Shown here: piece after piece, positions 24,443-37,600 of the stretch
How positions within the stretch are numbered: position 1 is the first letter of the stretch
How the letters are laid out: each line of letters opens with the position of its first letter
Origin: Ochotona curzoniae
Taxonomy: Eukaryota; Chordata; Mammalia; Lagomorpha; Ochotonidae
NCBI RefSeq assembly: GCF_017591425.1
Contig: NW_024466599.1
Coordinates: 69,606,501-69,670,500, forward strand
DNA length: 64,000 bases
Direction of reading: 5' to 3'
Notes under the pieces: generated by a model
What the model was told of the DNA's origin: nothing
The model's database searches: none
What the model saw: only the letters and a program-made list of their open reading frames with translations
Position numbers and translations under genes: made by a program

Positions 24443-27400
24443 TGAGGCTCAGAATGGCTCTTGAGGAGTGAACCAGCAGATGGAAGATCTTTCCCACTGT
24501 CTCTCCTTCTCTCTGTATATCTGCCTTTCCTTTTTTAAAGCCTTAGATGCATTTTGACCTCTCACCATGACAGCATGCAGGCCCTCTCTTTCCTTGCTGT
24601 GCTAGGACAGCCCCGCCCTGCCCCACCCAGTCCTGTCCTGCTCTGCCTTGACCACTGGATTCTGAAGTATCTAGCCACAGCTCGGCACTTCCCCCATGCT
24701 CTCTCCCCTCTATCTCAGCCGCTCAGTCTCAGAATTCACGCTCAGTCCAAACTCTGCCCAGTCCCCACTGCCAGCTCAAAAGACCTTTAGAGGTAGCCCA
24801 GGCTACTTGTCTGGGCAGCCCAGCTTTTGTTCAGGCCCCGGAAGCATCTCCCACCTCGCTTTGTGCTGTATAAGCTACCAGGCTGTGAGCGAAGGTGCTC
24901 TCTGCTGTGTGTTCACCCAGGAGGGAGCCGCTCCCAGGTTTATTTTTAAATAAACTGGGTCTGGCTGTGGCTACATTCTCTGTCTTCTCTTCCCTTATGG
25001 TAGACAAAAGCATAAAAAGGGAGAAAATGTTTCCCATAAATCCACAGCCCAAGGCATTTGTGTTAAAACTCGAGCATCCTCTTTTAATTTTTCTTGGTTA
25101 CACTGAGAGCTCAGAAACGCACCCGCAGGGCTCATTCCCAGATCTTGAAAATAAAAGGGGGCTCCAACAGATGGGATTAGCAAGTTCACTTTGGTGCAAA
25201 ACGTCTGCATTTTCTCAGAGAGACTTCCGATGGAAAGCGGATGCTCCAGGTGGGCTTTTGACTCCACAGGGGAGAAGCTGGCTGGGATGCAGCACCGCTT
25301 GGGGTCAATCCCTGGCTCCTGGCCTGCCTCCAGCGTCCCACCAGGGTAGACCCTGGGAGGCACTCCAGTGGGGGACTCAGCCTGAGTGCCTCACTCCTGG
25401 CTTTGCCCTTGGCCCTGGCCCTGCCCACTGAGATCATTTTGGGAGAGTGAATCTGTGGGTGGGTGCTCTGTCTCCTCAGATTTAAAGTAGGATGTGTCAT
25501 CGTTATTTTGCACAACTGCCATGAAGCCAGAACAGCCAACACTGCCTCGGGCCTTTAAGAGAGGCAGTGACAATCCTGTCACAGCTCTGTGTCACAGGAC
25601 CCACCTCTGCTCCAGAAGTGTTTTTGTGCCTGGCTGTACAGTCCACTCCCCGAAGCAGAGATGGGGCCTGGGGACACACTAGGACTCACTCCCACTGTAG
25701 GGTCACAACAGGCTTCCTGGGGGAAGGACTTGGGTATCTTGGTTTTGTTACATAGTATTGGGTCCTGGCTTACACAGTCAGCTCTCCTGATCCTGCACAC
25801 AGCCCACGAGCAGTCTGAGATCTCCCCACAAAGGCAGGCTTGAGGTGTTTGCCTCAGGCATCATCTTGAAACTGGGCTGAGTGTCTCGACATAAGAGTTT
25901 TTTTAAAGAGCCAGATCTCACTTAGACAAAAAGTTATTTGAGAGGTAGAGGAGAGAGGAAAGAAAGGAAGGAGCAGAAAAAGGGAGAGGGATGGGGAAGA
26001 TGAGAAAGACCATCCACCAGTTCACTTCCCAGATGCCTGAAATAGCTGAAATTGGATGCAGAAGTGGCAGCTGGGAACTCAAACAGGGACTTTCTCTTAC
26101 ACGGCAGGGACCCATCACCTGCTGTGTTCCAGGGTTTGAATTAGCAGGAAGTCAGAGTCAGTTTTACTGCGCAAATGGCCACAACAGTAGAAGCAAAGCC
26201 AGGTCAAAGCCAGGAATCAGGAGCCTCTTCTGCTCTTCCATATGGGTGTAAGGGCCCAAACACTTGGGCCATCTTCCACTGCTTTCCAGGGCACATTACT
26301 TTTTTTTTCTTTTAAAGATTTATTTGTTTTTGTTGGTCAGGCAGATGTACAGAGAGGAGTCAGAGAAAGACCTTCCATCCACTGAGTTTATTCCCCAAAT
26401 GGCTGCAATGGCTGAAGCTGAGCCAATCAGAAGCTAAGAGCTTCCTCTGGGTCTCCTTATGAGGGTTTAAGGTCCCTAGATTCAGCCATTCTCCACTACT
26501 TTCCTAGACCACAAGCATGGAGGTGGATTGGAACTAGGGCAGCCAGAACATGAACCTGTGTCCATAGGGGATGCCAGCATCACAGGCAGTGGCTTAACTC
26601 GCTACACAACAATGTCAATGCCCTAATTCCCATTTAAAATGACAGGCTTGTGTTCCACCTCCAAGTTCGACATATCACTACTCTTTCATTATTCAACATA
26701 TACAGTCCATCCTCATTCACCAATTCCATATTTGTATTTCTAACCCCCAATCAATAGTCATCCTGTGTTTGAAGTCATCTGCAGACACATGCAGGGTGGA
26801 AAAACTACACCAAACCAAACAAAAAAACTTGAGTTGCCCAGTCCATATGTTTCATTCTGAAGTCGAACCAACTATACCCTGCCTTCTGATCTCAGCTCTT
26901 ACACTGTTATCACCTCCTTTTTGTGGGCTACTGTGGTGCCTTGCTGTTGGGCCTCTGGCGGGGTGAGTCTTCTGTTTAAAATGGCCCCCAGTATTAACAG
27001 AGAGCTGCTACCTAGTGTTGCTCTGTGCAAGACACCTATGATGTGCGTGCCTTACAGAGAAGACGTGTGTTAATCAGGCTGCTGTGTGCGGGTCTGATGT
27101 TAATGAGCCAGCAGTGTATGTTATGTGAGGCATCTCTGGACAGCAGCATACATCAAACAAGGTTGTGCAGGTTGCGCTGGAGCCTCACAGCAATGCAGCC
27201 TTGTACTTCACTCAGGAACACCACCTGCTTCAGGACTTGGTAAATCCAGTGTTTGTGTGGTGATGTTTCAGGTCATGACAACCTCAGACGCGCAGACAGG
27301 AGTGTAACTGTGAGCGCCCACCAGGTGCCAGGCCTGTGGTGGCTCTAGATCTACAGGTGAGAAGGACTCTGAACCTCCAGTAGATGCCCCAGGCTCTCTG

Positions 27401-30400
27401 GCAGGATCCTTGGAGACCAGAGGATCCTTCTGCAGCCCACACAAGATCCACAATCCAGGGAGGAGCCCCAGAACCTGCAGGAAGAGGGCACAGATGGGGC
27501 TCTGAGCCACTGGTCTCATTTTGTTTCTTGATGGTGAGTTCAGTGTGGAGAAATTCACTGGGTTTCACACATGTGATCTATGCACTTCTCAATAGGTATA
27601 ATATTCTTCAATAAAAAGCTATAATGGGTAGGTATTTAGTTTAGTGATTAAGTTATCCTGGGGCTGGTATTGTGGTATAGCAGGTTAAGCCACAGTCTGT
27701 GACACTGGCATCCCATATGGACACAGTTTGGTGTGCCAGCTGTTTCAGTTTCAATCCAGTTCCCAGTTTCCTTCATGGGAAAGCAGCACACACAGGCTGG
27801 TCCAAGAGCTTGGACTCCCGCAACCATATGGAAGATTTAGTTTCTGGCTCCTGGCTTTGGACCAGCCCAGTTCTGGCCACTGCAGTCATTTGGGGAAAGA
27901 ACCAACAGACAAAAGCTCTCTTTCTCTGCAACTCAAGACAATTGGAAAGTGAAAGCAATTGGTGGGAGCCCTCTTTGGTCTCTTCAGTTTCACACCCAGT
28001 TCTGTATCCTGATTTCAGCTTTGTACTGAGGCGGACCTTGTGTGACAGTGATGGCTCGAGTGGCTGACTTCCTGCCACTTGAGCTGCAGCTTTCCAGACT
28101 CAGCCCAGCAAGGCACTTGGGTAGTGAAAGCAATTGGTGGGAGTCCTCTTTGGTTTCTTTCTTTCTCTGCCTTCCCAATGAGTAAGTAAAAGTAAAGAAA
28201 ATTAGGGAACAGAATTCCCTGGAAGCTTGAGAGAAAGCAGGAAGGAGAGCTGGCTCCAAGTGCACTCAGGGACAGGAGGCAGGCAGGTACGCACCACAGA
28301 GCTGTTTGCATGCTGCGATGCAACAAGGGGCCAAGGAAGGCCTCGGCTGCAAACAGGGCTCCTTGTCCTTTCCAAGGGTTGCTTGCCACTCACCCGGCCA
28401 GTCTGCCACTTCCTCCCTCCGCCCCCACTTCCTCTGCAGACAGAGGCCGGCCACAGCCACGTCAACAGGGGCAAACACTTTGCTGCTCCACCTGCAGACT
28501 TACTTCACATCCTGGAGCTGAGATGGTGCACCTGGGAAAGACATCACCTGTGTCTGCAGCCTCTCATCCCATCACCACACCAGACCACCAGGGCCAGTCA
28601 GCCCACCTGCACTCAGAAATCCACTTTCCCCTGAATTCAGGTCTACTCTCTTGCAATCTTAAATCCTCATTGGGCGGGAACAAAAGCCACAGTTCCTTTA
28701 AACTGTCCTGGCAGGTTTTTCCGACCTTGAGAGGTGACTACCAGTGAGGACTGAGACAAGGCCTCTTGCCTGGCATAGTGGACCGTCTCAGTGACACATC
28801 TTATACATTCACGCACACACAGCACACTCTGAAGCAGCATCTCATGCTCTCTAACTAAGCCAGTCCAGGCCACGAGGCTAGGAGAGTCAGGTTTGTGTAC
28901 CGGGGGGAATGGCCAGCCCTCAACATTGTGCCTTAATACAGGAGGGAGTCTTGACCCATATGGGGCTCTGAATTTTACTCTGTTAACTGTTCCAGACTCC
29001 AGCTGCAAGGCTCTGGAGGCTCTGATGCATATAGTTGAGACCTTTGAGAAGATGCTCATAAAAACTGTCCAGGTTTTGACATGAGGAGAGGCCAGGTTCC
29101 CAGTGCAGGCTGTGGATGCTGAGATGCTCATCCTTTGACCTCAGGTGTGTGGCTGTCCAGTGCTCTGCACATCATGGCTGGCCTGATCCTAGGGTGGCCC
29201 AGCCCAACACATCTCCCAAGCCAGACATGGGCCTCAGAGCACAGAGTTAGTCTGGAGTTCCCCTAAAAGCAAACTGGCTGCACTGTCAGTTTGTGCAATG
29301 AAAGCAAGGCTCTCAGTAGAACGTAGTGGCTGAAGCTTATCTCCCAGCCCTGAGACAGCGGCCTCCACTACCAATCAAATAACGCTCTTAACACTGCTGG
29401 GTTCAGTGGAAGCCAGGAACTCAATCCAGGTCTCCCATATGGGTGACAGGAAACCAATTACTTGAACCATTGCTGTTGCTTCTGATGATACATGTGAGCT
29501 GGAGTCAGGAGCCAGAGGCCAATATGGGACGAGCTATACACCCACTCCCTAGATACGCTATTGGGGTAATTCTTTACATTTAACAAGGGCTGTTTAGTGA
29601 CCCAAAATGTGATCTGTCTTTGTGAATGTTCCATATGCACTTGAACATCGACTGTGCTATGACTGGTGAAGTATTCTATAAACACCAGTTAGGACAACTG
29701 TTGACTTAAATTCAGGACTTACATATCCTTCTGGAATACCACTCTAAGATGACCAAAGTCTATGACTTTGTCTAATTCTCTTCTCAGTTCCACCAGGTTT
29801 TGTATTATGCATTTTGAAGCTCTGTTAAGAGCATACACATTTAGGATTACAGGTCTTTGGCAAACTGGACATGATCACTTTGCCAATAGGATTCAATTAT
29901 CATTGCGTTATACACCATTTTATCCAAGATGGTCATTTTTCTGAGACTTTCTTAGTATGAGATCAATACAATCACTCCAGCTTTTCCAGTTCTAAAATAT
30001 CTATTTTAAGCAGATATTTCTATTTCTTTGCAGAGAATTTCATTCATTTCAAGAGTGCTTATTTTTGGAATGTGATATAATTGTTGCTTGAAAAGTTTTT
30101 TCTAATAACTTCAGCACCTGGATCAACTCAGAATCAGTATTATTTTTTTTTATTTTCCTGATTCTTTACCTGTTGGCTCATTTTGGCTTGTACCCTTTGT
30201 ATTCTGAATATTCTGCTGGTCAGTCTCATGGATGTGCAGCTAAGGGGTGAGTCTAGGACTTCAACTATACATGCAAAGGATCCCTGGTTCAGGCATCTCT
30301 AATTTTCTTAGTTGGAAAGCCATGGTCAACCCCTCTGCATTGTTTTGCACTTGTGTGACTGAAACTCTGTGGGGCAGAGCGACCAGGGAGCAGCCTGCAG

Positions 30401-33400
30401 GAGTACTGACCTGTCCTGTTGCCAGTGCTGGTGAGGGTATGGAGCATCCAAGGGTTTTCAACACAGAGGTGCTCCTGTTGGGGGAGCCTGGAACAGGGCC
30501 TGAGGACTGCAGGAGCTCTGCCATCACCTTTGGCCAGGGGATGGGGGTTAGGAGCTCACTGGGAATACAATTGGAAGAGTCAAGAGCCCTGACACAAGGG
30601 ACACTAGTGCCACTGCCACCAAGACCAAAGTTTCAGCTTCTTGCTGGCATGTGCCTGGCACAAGTAGGAGAGGACCCAGAGCATTCCATCCTGCAGAGAT
30701 GCTGCACCCAGGAGGGGCTTGCAGGTGCTGAGCTGCAGTAGGGCCACGATGGGTAGGCAAGCCTTGTCCTGCTGGGGCTGGTGGCAGCAAGAGCTCTGAT
30801 CTTTGGGGTTTGCTAATACCAGCAGAGGCAGAGTAGGCAGGGCAGGCCTCTGTGCTCACACTAACTTGCCGAGTGACTGCTGTGTCTTGACCCACATCCA
30901 TAGTTCACTAGGTCTTGTTCACTTCCCAGGGTCTATTAATTGGTAGCCACTCTGTGCCTTTCAGCTGGGGTTTTGAGAAGTAATAAGAGAGAATTGCCAG
31001 TCTTCTTAACATGTTTGCAAGCAGTGAAATTGCAAGGTGGTTTTTCTATCATTTTTAGGACTTTGAGCATTTTTTACTTCAAATGTTCTTTAACAGCTGG
31101 AGTGTCTGGACAGATGGACAACTGAGAAGGGAAGAAAACAAGGGGAAGAGGAGCTGTGGAGAAACTCAACTGTGAGTGCCCAGGAGTTGACACTCTGAGG
31201 TAGCTGGCTGCTGTGGCTGAAGGGGTCAAGGCAAGAGGGCATTCTGGGAACAGGTGGGAACTGGGGACGTGTGTCTTATGTGAGCAGATTCGCAGAGAGG
31301 TCCCTGTGCTAGGAAGTTTGCTAGGGTAAGACACCCACGGCCTGAGGGATACAGGAAAGGTGGTGACACAGAGGTTAGAGTGCTAACACTCTGACAGGAC
31401 AGGGCTGAGAAGGGAAAGATGATGTTCTGAAGACCCATGGCTGCAAGGTAGGTTTTTTTTTTAATTCCATCTGGTTCCTGACTTCAGCTTCCTGCCAGTG
31501 CAGGCCTCGGGAGTCAATGCAGATGGCTCAAGTGATGGGGCTCCCAAGAACCACAGGAGAGCCACAGACTGTTTCTGGCTCTTGGCTTTGGCCTTGTCTT
31601 GCCTTGGCCATTGTGGGCGTTTGGAAAGCGAACACACACAAATAAGTGAAAAAGATGTTAACAGATAGTTGTAGTTCTTTGAAAAGAATCGAAAAAGATA
31701 TGTAGTGTTATTCAGTCTACATAAGGAAGGGATTGCTGCCATATATAACACTGCTAAGGCTGTTAACGCTAAGTGGAATTGGACAGCCACAAAAGGACAG
31801 ATGCTCTCACTCACATATGGAATCTAAAATAGGGACATTGTAGAATCAAAGAGTGGAATGTTGGGTGCTAGGGATAGTGTGGAGGAAACAGAGTCCTTAT
31901 TATATGTGTATGAAAACTCCTGTTACATAAGTTCTAGAGATGTGCTGTATAACACTGCCTATAGCCAAGAGCCCTGCATGATCCTCCAACAATTTTATTG
32001 TGACTGTATCTCTTTGAGGCCAGTGCTGTGACATAGTGTGTCAAACTACCACTTGCAGCTACCCACTATGAGTGATGGGCTCAGGTGCCAGTTGTTCTAC
32101 TTGCCATCCAGCTGATGAGCACAGGAAAAGTAGCTGGAAGATGGTACAAAGGCTTGGGGCTCCATCACGCACAGGGGAAGGGGAGACCTAGATGAAGTTC
32201 CTAGCTCTAAGCTTTGGTCTGGCCCAGTGCTGGCCATTGCAGACATTTGAGGAATGGACTGATAGATGGAAGATCTTTCTCTTTCTCTCTGCCTCTACCT
32301 CTCTCTATATAACTCTGCCTTTCAAATAAACAAATACATATCTCACAATGAATAAGAAATCAAAAAGACATGGATGCATTTTTAGCATCATGCATGGCCT
32401 AATCCAAACCCCACAACTTAATATTAACCAACAAACTTACATCTATCTGAAATAACTGCGTCATCAGAGAAAGGTGACACTCCCTGACTTAATCCCCCCC
32501 AGAAGCTGACTCTGACACCTAAATACAAGATGAGCATCTAGCTGCCTGCTTTCTAAGGGAACTCCTGAGGGTAGGGCTCCCTAAAATCCTGCATCTTCTG
32601 AGGCCCAAACAGTGCTTGCATGTGGCAGGAGCACATTAAATATTTGCAGAAAGAGGGAATATATGCATGAGTACTGCAGCCTAGGGAAAGAGGATCTGAG
32701 CCCAGGGTGTGGGGTGTGTCACATGTCACCAGTCCTGTTTGCAACAGGTAAGCTGGCACTGCAGGCCAATGCTAACAGCCACAGCAGGTCCTCAGGTGAG
32801 AATGGTGTTTCCTGACTACTCTCCCAGCCACCAACACGCAAGACAAATCTCACAGACCCACATCCTCTAGCACAGTAAGACGGTAGACCAGAAGGAAAGA
32901 CGAGTAGGTTACAGCCAGGGAAGACACTGAAGAGTGACAATTGTCTTCCAATGCATTTTCTGCATTTGACAATTCTACCAGCCAAGTCGCCCAACCCTCT
33001 TTGTCCGCATTCTAATCCTGTATGCAGAAAGCTGCTTCCTAATGTGTAATTTCGACTCTGGAATGGGTTAGCCCAGCAACAAATGTGTGGTTCCTGTGCA
33101 GATGAATGAGGCACATAATTCTGGGCCTTCTCTCTCCCAAGAAAGTAAGCTACAGCCCAGGTCTGCAAACAGCTGCCTCTGTGTGCCAGTGCTCTGCTGG
33201 GCTTGCGGTAACCACACTACTGGCCCCTGAGGATCGCATTCCCCTGTTTACAACAACAACCACTGCACTCTTCCTGCTGTCCTCGCTGCTCAAGGCTCTG
33301 CCCTTTCCTACAAAGAAGGGAGCACAGGTGTTTGGAAGCCCGAATGCTGGGAACAAAGCAGCTTGAGTCCCCACAACAGAACCAGTAATCCAGATGGGAA

Positions 33401-34668
33401 CTCTGAGCAAAGTACTTGCCACCACAAGATAACAAACAACAATAATTAGGTCCTTTCCGGCAAATGGAATACTGTTGTCATTGAGATTTTTATTATCTGT
33501 ATGCTTTACATAGATGAAATCGCCTCCAGCTGCTCTAACTTGGGAGCAATATGGAGAGTAGCAGTAATAATCGTGAATTAAACCCACAAAGAAGACTCTG
33601 TGTCAGGGAGGGCATGGTGTGGGTTCCACCAGCACCCAGCATCGGGGCAGGTGTGGGCTCCAGAGATTCTGTTCCAGTCCGTGTGAGGCAGCCCTTGGAT
33701 CCCAAGGATCAGGGTGGGTTCAGGCAGCACTTACATCATGTTCTATCACCTGCCTCCCAAATACCACATGCCCTGAAAATTACCCGAGAGATGTGGGTAA
33801 TTCCTGCCCTCTCTTTGAATGAGTATCAAAGTCATTACCCTTGCTGATAAACTAGCCCAGATTCCTCCACTTTGGAATTCACCTGGCTGTGCGAGATGAT
33901 TCTTTTGAAGTGCTGCTGTTCCACAAATATTATAAAGAAAACTGCACTCTTTGCTGACCAAGCCGAGCACTTTGAAGGGAAGAAAGCCTCCTTAGGCTTG
34001 GGTATTACCCTCTGCAGTGTCCCTCCCTGCTCTGTGAACTTGAGCATCTGATGTGAAGTTTCATTCATCCAGCAAGCCCTAGGGAGACATTTCCAATTCT
34101 AGGCCATGCAGGTGAATGGTGCTGATGGCAGGGATTCATCCATGCAAACTCCCCTTTGCCACATTGGTGGCTTTTTTTTTTTAAAATAGCAGCTTTAATA
34201 CCTTGCTGGAAATCTGCAGGGCAGGTCTTCCATTACACCCTGAATATAGGGCATACAGGCAGATACATTAGGGATGCCCCAGGGCGCCATCCCTGAATAT
34301 CCTAATGTAGTGACAGCAGAGGTAGCAGCAAAAAATCCTGACAGAGCAGCCTAGGGGTCTAGGGATCAGGAAGACCACCTGTGGGGAGCTCTTTGCCATT
34401 GTGTGGGTCCTTAGCTGCCCTTGGGGGAACTCAAAGCGCTGTATCCACTGCACCTGTGCTAACCTCCTAAGTGGGAGACACAGCATCTTCAGACCTGTTT
34501 TTCTGCTGCACTGAAGAGTTCACTTTTGCTCTTGTGTGTGCAATTTCTTTTCAGGGTGCAGGATTCTCTACGAGCCACCAAATTTCACTTCCTCTCTGCT
34601 TTATTTAACTGAAGTCCTAAGCACCTACTCAACCCTTAAAATAGCCAGAAATTTCATATATATATATC

Positions 34669-34699
<31 letters not shown>

Positions 34700-37600
34700 T
34701 TCGCCGGGGTGGGGGTGTGCAGCACAATGGCTAAATCCTTACTTTGTAAGCAAGCACTGGCACCCCATAAGGGCCGGTTTCTGTCCCAGATGGCTCTACT
34801 TCCCATCCAGCTCCCTACTTATAGCCTGGGAAAGCAATAGAGAATGGCCCAAAACCTTGGGACCCTACAACTCCATGGAATACACAGAAGAAGCTTCTGC
34901 TCTGAGCTTTGGATAGGCTCAGCTCTGGCCATTATGGCCATTTGGGGCGTGAACCAGAGGATGGAAAATCTTCTGTCTCTCCTTCTCTCTGTAAATCAGA
35001 TGTGCTTTTCCAATAAAAATAAATAAATCCTTACTGGTGCAAACAAAATTAGAGTGGGTGAGGGTTGTTTGGGCTTAGCCACAGCATCAGCTGGAAGAAG
35101 CTGGCACTGGGGGCTAGTTCTGTCAAGTCAAACCACAGAACTACTTGGAGAGTGCATAATCTGGGAGTGGGAGAGGCCTGGGAGGGAAATAATGGGCTCC
35201 TCCCTCTTGGGTTACCACTTCCACGGGAGGGCACGAAAACTAGGACAGGGGCTGGGGTGGAATGGGGTGTGGGACAGACTGGACTACTGCTACACATACA
35301 GGCAAACCAGAGTAGGGGGCGGGCCTGGTGGGGTTATTGTGGGTCGCTCTCACGAGGTTGCAGCTCCCTCTTTTTTATGCGAGGGCCGAGTATGTGCTGG
35401 GCAGAACCAGGCTGGACTGCAACACCCATTGGTTCCAGTGGAAGTCGGGAGTGAAAACAGAACCAACCCAGCGATTGCAACCACCAGCTGATTGGGGCAA
35501 TGGACTGTGCCTGGCCCTGTACTTGCTAGCACATACAAGAATCTGGTTTGAGAACACCTCAGACAAAGTATCTTTGGAAATCTCCCCAACAGAAATGCTG
35601 GTCTCAGAACCCTAACCAAGAAAAGAGAGAAGATAGAACAGGTCAACCAACCAACTCAGCTATATGTTGGCATCGACATACAAGGCATACGGAGACTCTA
35701 TGATGGACTATGTCAATCAGTGGATTCTTCAAAGACCTCATTGTGCTTGGAGTGACAAGATTGGCAGCGATTCATAACTGCTGAAATATCAAAACCACTT
35801 GAGCAACAACCTCAGAGCATGCCCTACATCCGGGACCTGGGGAGGGTGGGAAATTGGATGGGCCTTCTCCCTTAATACCCCCCTTTAAACATGAAGGAAA
35901 TAGTATGGAAAAAATAATAGTCTTACCCACTTTCCTATAGCCCTTGAACCTTTTTACCCCAATTAACTATGTAAAGATTGTCAAAATATAATAAAAATAA
36001 ATTAAATAATCTTTAAAATAAATAAATGAATAGATAAATAAATCTGCCATGGAAATCCTACTGGATCCCTCCCCATACACATGTTTTGTTTCCTGGCATG
36101 TTGATTTCTACGAATAAGATGACACCAGCAAAGAGTCTTTTAGTCTCACTTCAAATGCCCGTGTCCCAGAGAGTCCTCATCCCTTTGGGATCACTGCAAA
36201 CAAGAAGTGACAAGTGTCAATGCAAGACAAAAGCTAACTACTCTGTCTCTGCTCATCTTAACAGACAGTTACCCTCCATGATTCTTATATCCACCATCTC
36301 CCTTTCGGAACAGGAAGTAAATGTTGGCTCTCCACTGCCTGAGGGGCTTCCGTTTTACCAAGACTCATGACTCTAGGAGCCCACGAGATCCTTTCAACAT
36401 ACACAAGGCAGGTCTACCTGAGCCTGCCCCGAAGTGACAGGGAGGAGAGGCAGAAGGCTATTGCTAATACACAAGTTGCTGCTTCCTTTACCTCCAGGTG
36501 TAGCCAGGCCTTGAGCTAGCCCAGACATAAGGCCCTGGGTACTCCCACACCAGAGCACGTGAGCCTGTGTGCTCGCGCCTCCCTGAGATCTGCGGTCTTA
36601 CTGAGTTCCTAAGATATAAAAAGTGAGAGAAGCATCTGAGTGATCCTCTGGGAGTCCCAGCAGGATCAGCTCTGACATTCCCCTAGTCCGCTCATGTCTA
36701 CACAGCCGATTTCTCTGTTCTTATCGAGCCCTGGTATCTCATTCCCCAACGTCCACTCTCTGCCAAATGAGATTATCAGCAGCACTAAGAGAGTTTGACT
36801 CTTTCTTGCAGTTTCTCTGCATCAAGGTGCATGCTCAGGGAGCAGACATCCCATGAGGTGTTCCCACCATACGGACCCCTGCTTGGCCCCTTCCCCACCA
36901 CACGTGCCCGCCAGGATCTTACCGGCTGCCCTGTGTAGTGACTTCTTCTCCACTGCCCTACTCTCCTTCCTGGAGTCTGACGGGGGGATGAGTTTCTCTG
37001 TTTCTCCGGGGCTGGCTTCCAGAGGCGCAGGTGGATGCGGGAGTGTGAAACTCTGCAGAAGCGGCTTTCTGGGCAGAGGTGGCTTGGAGCTGAGCTGCTC
37101 CGGGGACCGGGCCTTCACCTTGCCTTGGTCGCTGGGGGACCTGGCACCTCGAAGCACAGGGGCTGCCCCTTGGGGAGCTTTCTCATCTTTGGGGAGCAGC
37201 GTCAGCCCTCCTCTTTCCAGTCGGACCTCGGCACTGTACCGCTTGATCCCCTTGGCTTCCTGGGAAGAGCCTTCTTTGTATTTGAAAGACAGAGAGGTGG
37301 ACCTCAGCTTCACTGGGAAGGGGTTTCTGTCCTCAGCTGGGGCTAGCTCCTGAGCAGCTGGGCAGGGCTCTCTCGTGCTGGGTGTGATGGACACTGCCTC
37401 CTGTGGGCTCCCACCCTGTCCAGCCTGACTGGCTGCTGTGTCGCCAGAGTCCTGGAGGTCACAGACTGGTGGCTTCACAGGGTCCAGCTTCACGATCTGG
37501 GGTTCAGGAAGCAACTGGAGGTCATCGAGAGCTGCCTCGCTCCGCCAGGCCAGGCCGCTCTTCAGCAGGGGCAGGCGCATACTGGAGGGGCCAGTGGGAC

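Larger units (their letters stand above)
22521..36922 (-). other. CRACDL intron E-F (14.4 kb)
   Basis: GTAAGA donor and CAG acceptor. It contains about a dozen C-repeat SINE pieces, a Tigger-like fossil, three L1 pieces and (CT)n, (TG)n and (AT)n repeats. The stretches 24540-25905, 27960-29390, 30200-31460, 32340-34650 and 36045-36922 contain nothing I can assign. Confidence 0.85.

Noticed and set aside
24895..25431. Plus-strand open frame of 178 residues
   Set aside because: No recognisable domain or promoter, intronic and antisense to CRACDL. Length is within chance in a 64-kb window with moderate GC.
30247..30741. Plus-strand open frame of 164 residues
   Set aside because: No family resemblance, no splice signals, located in an intron just after an L1 remnant. 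Composition looks random.
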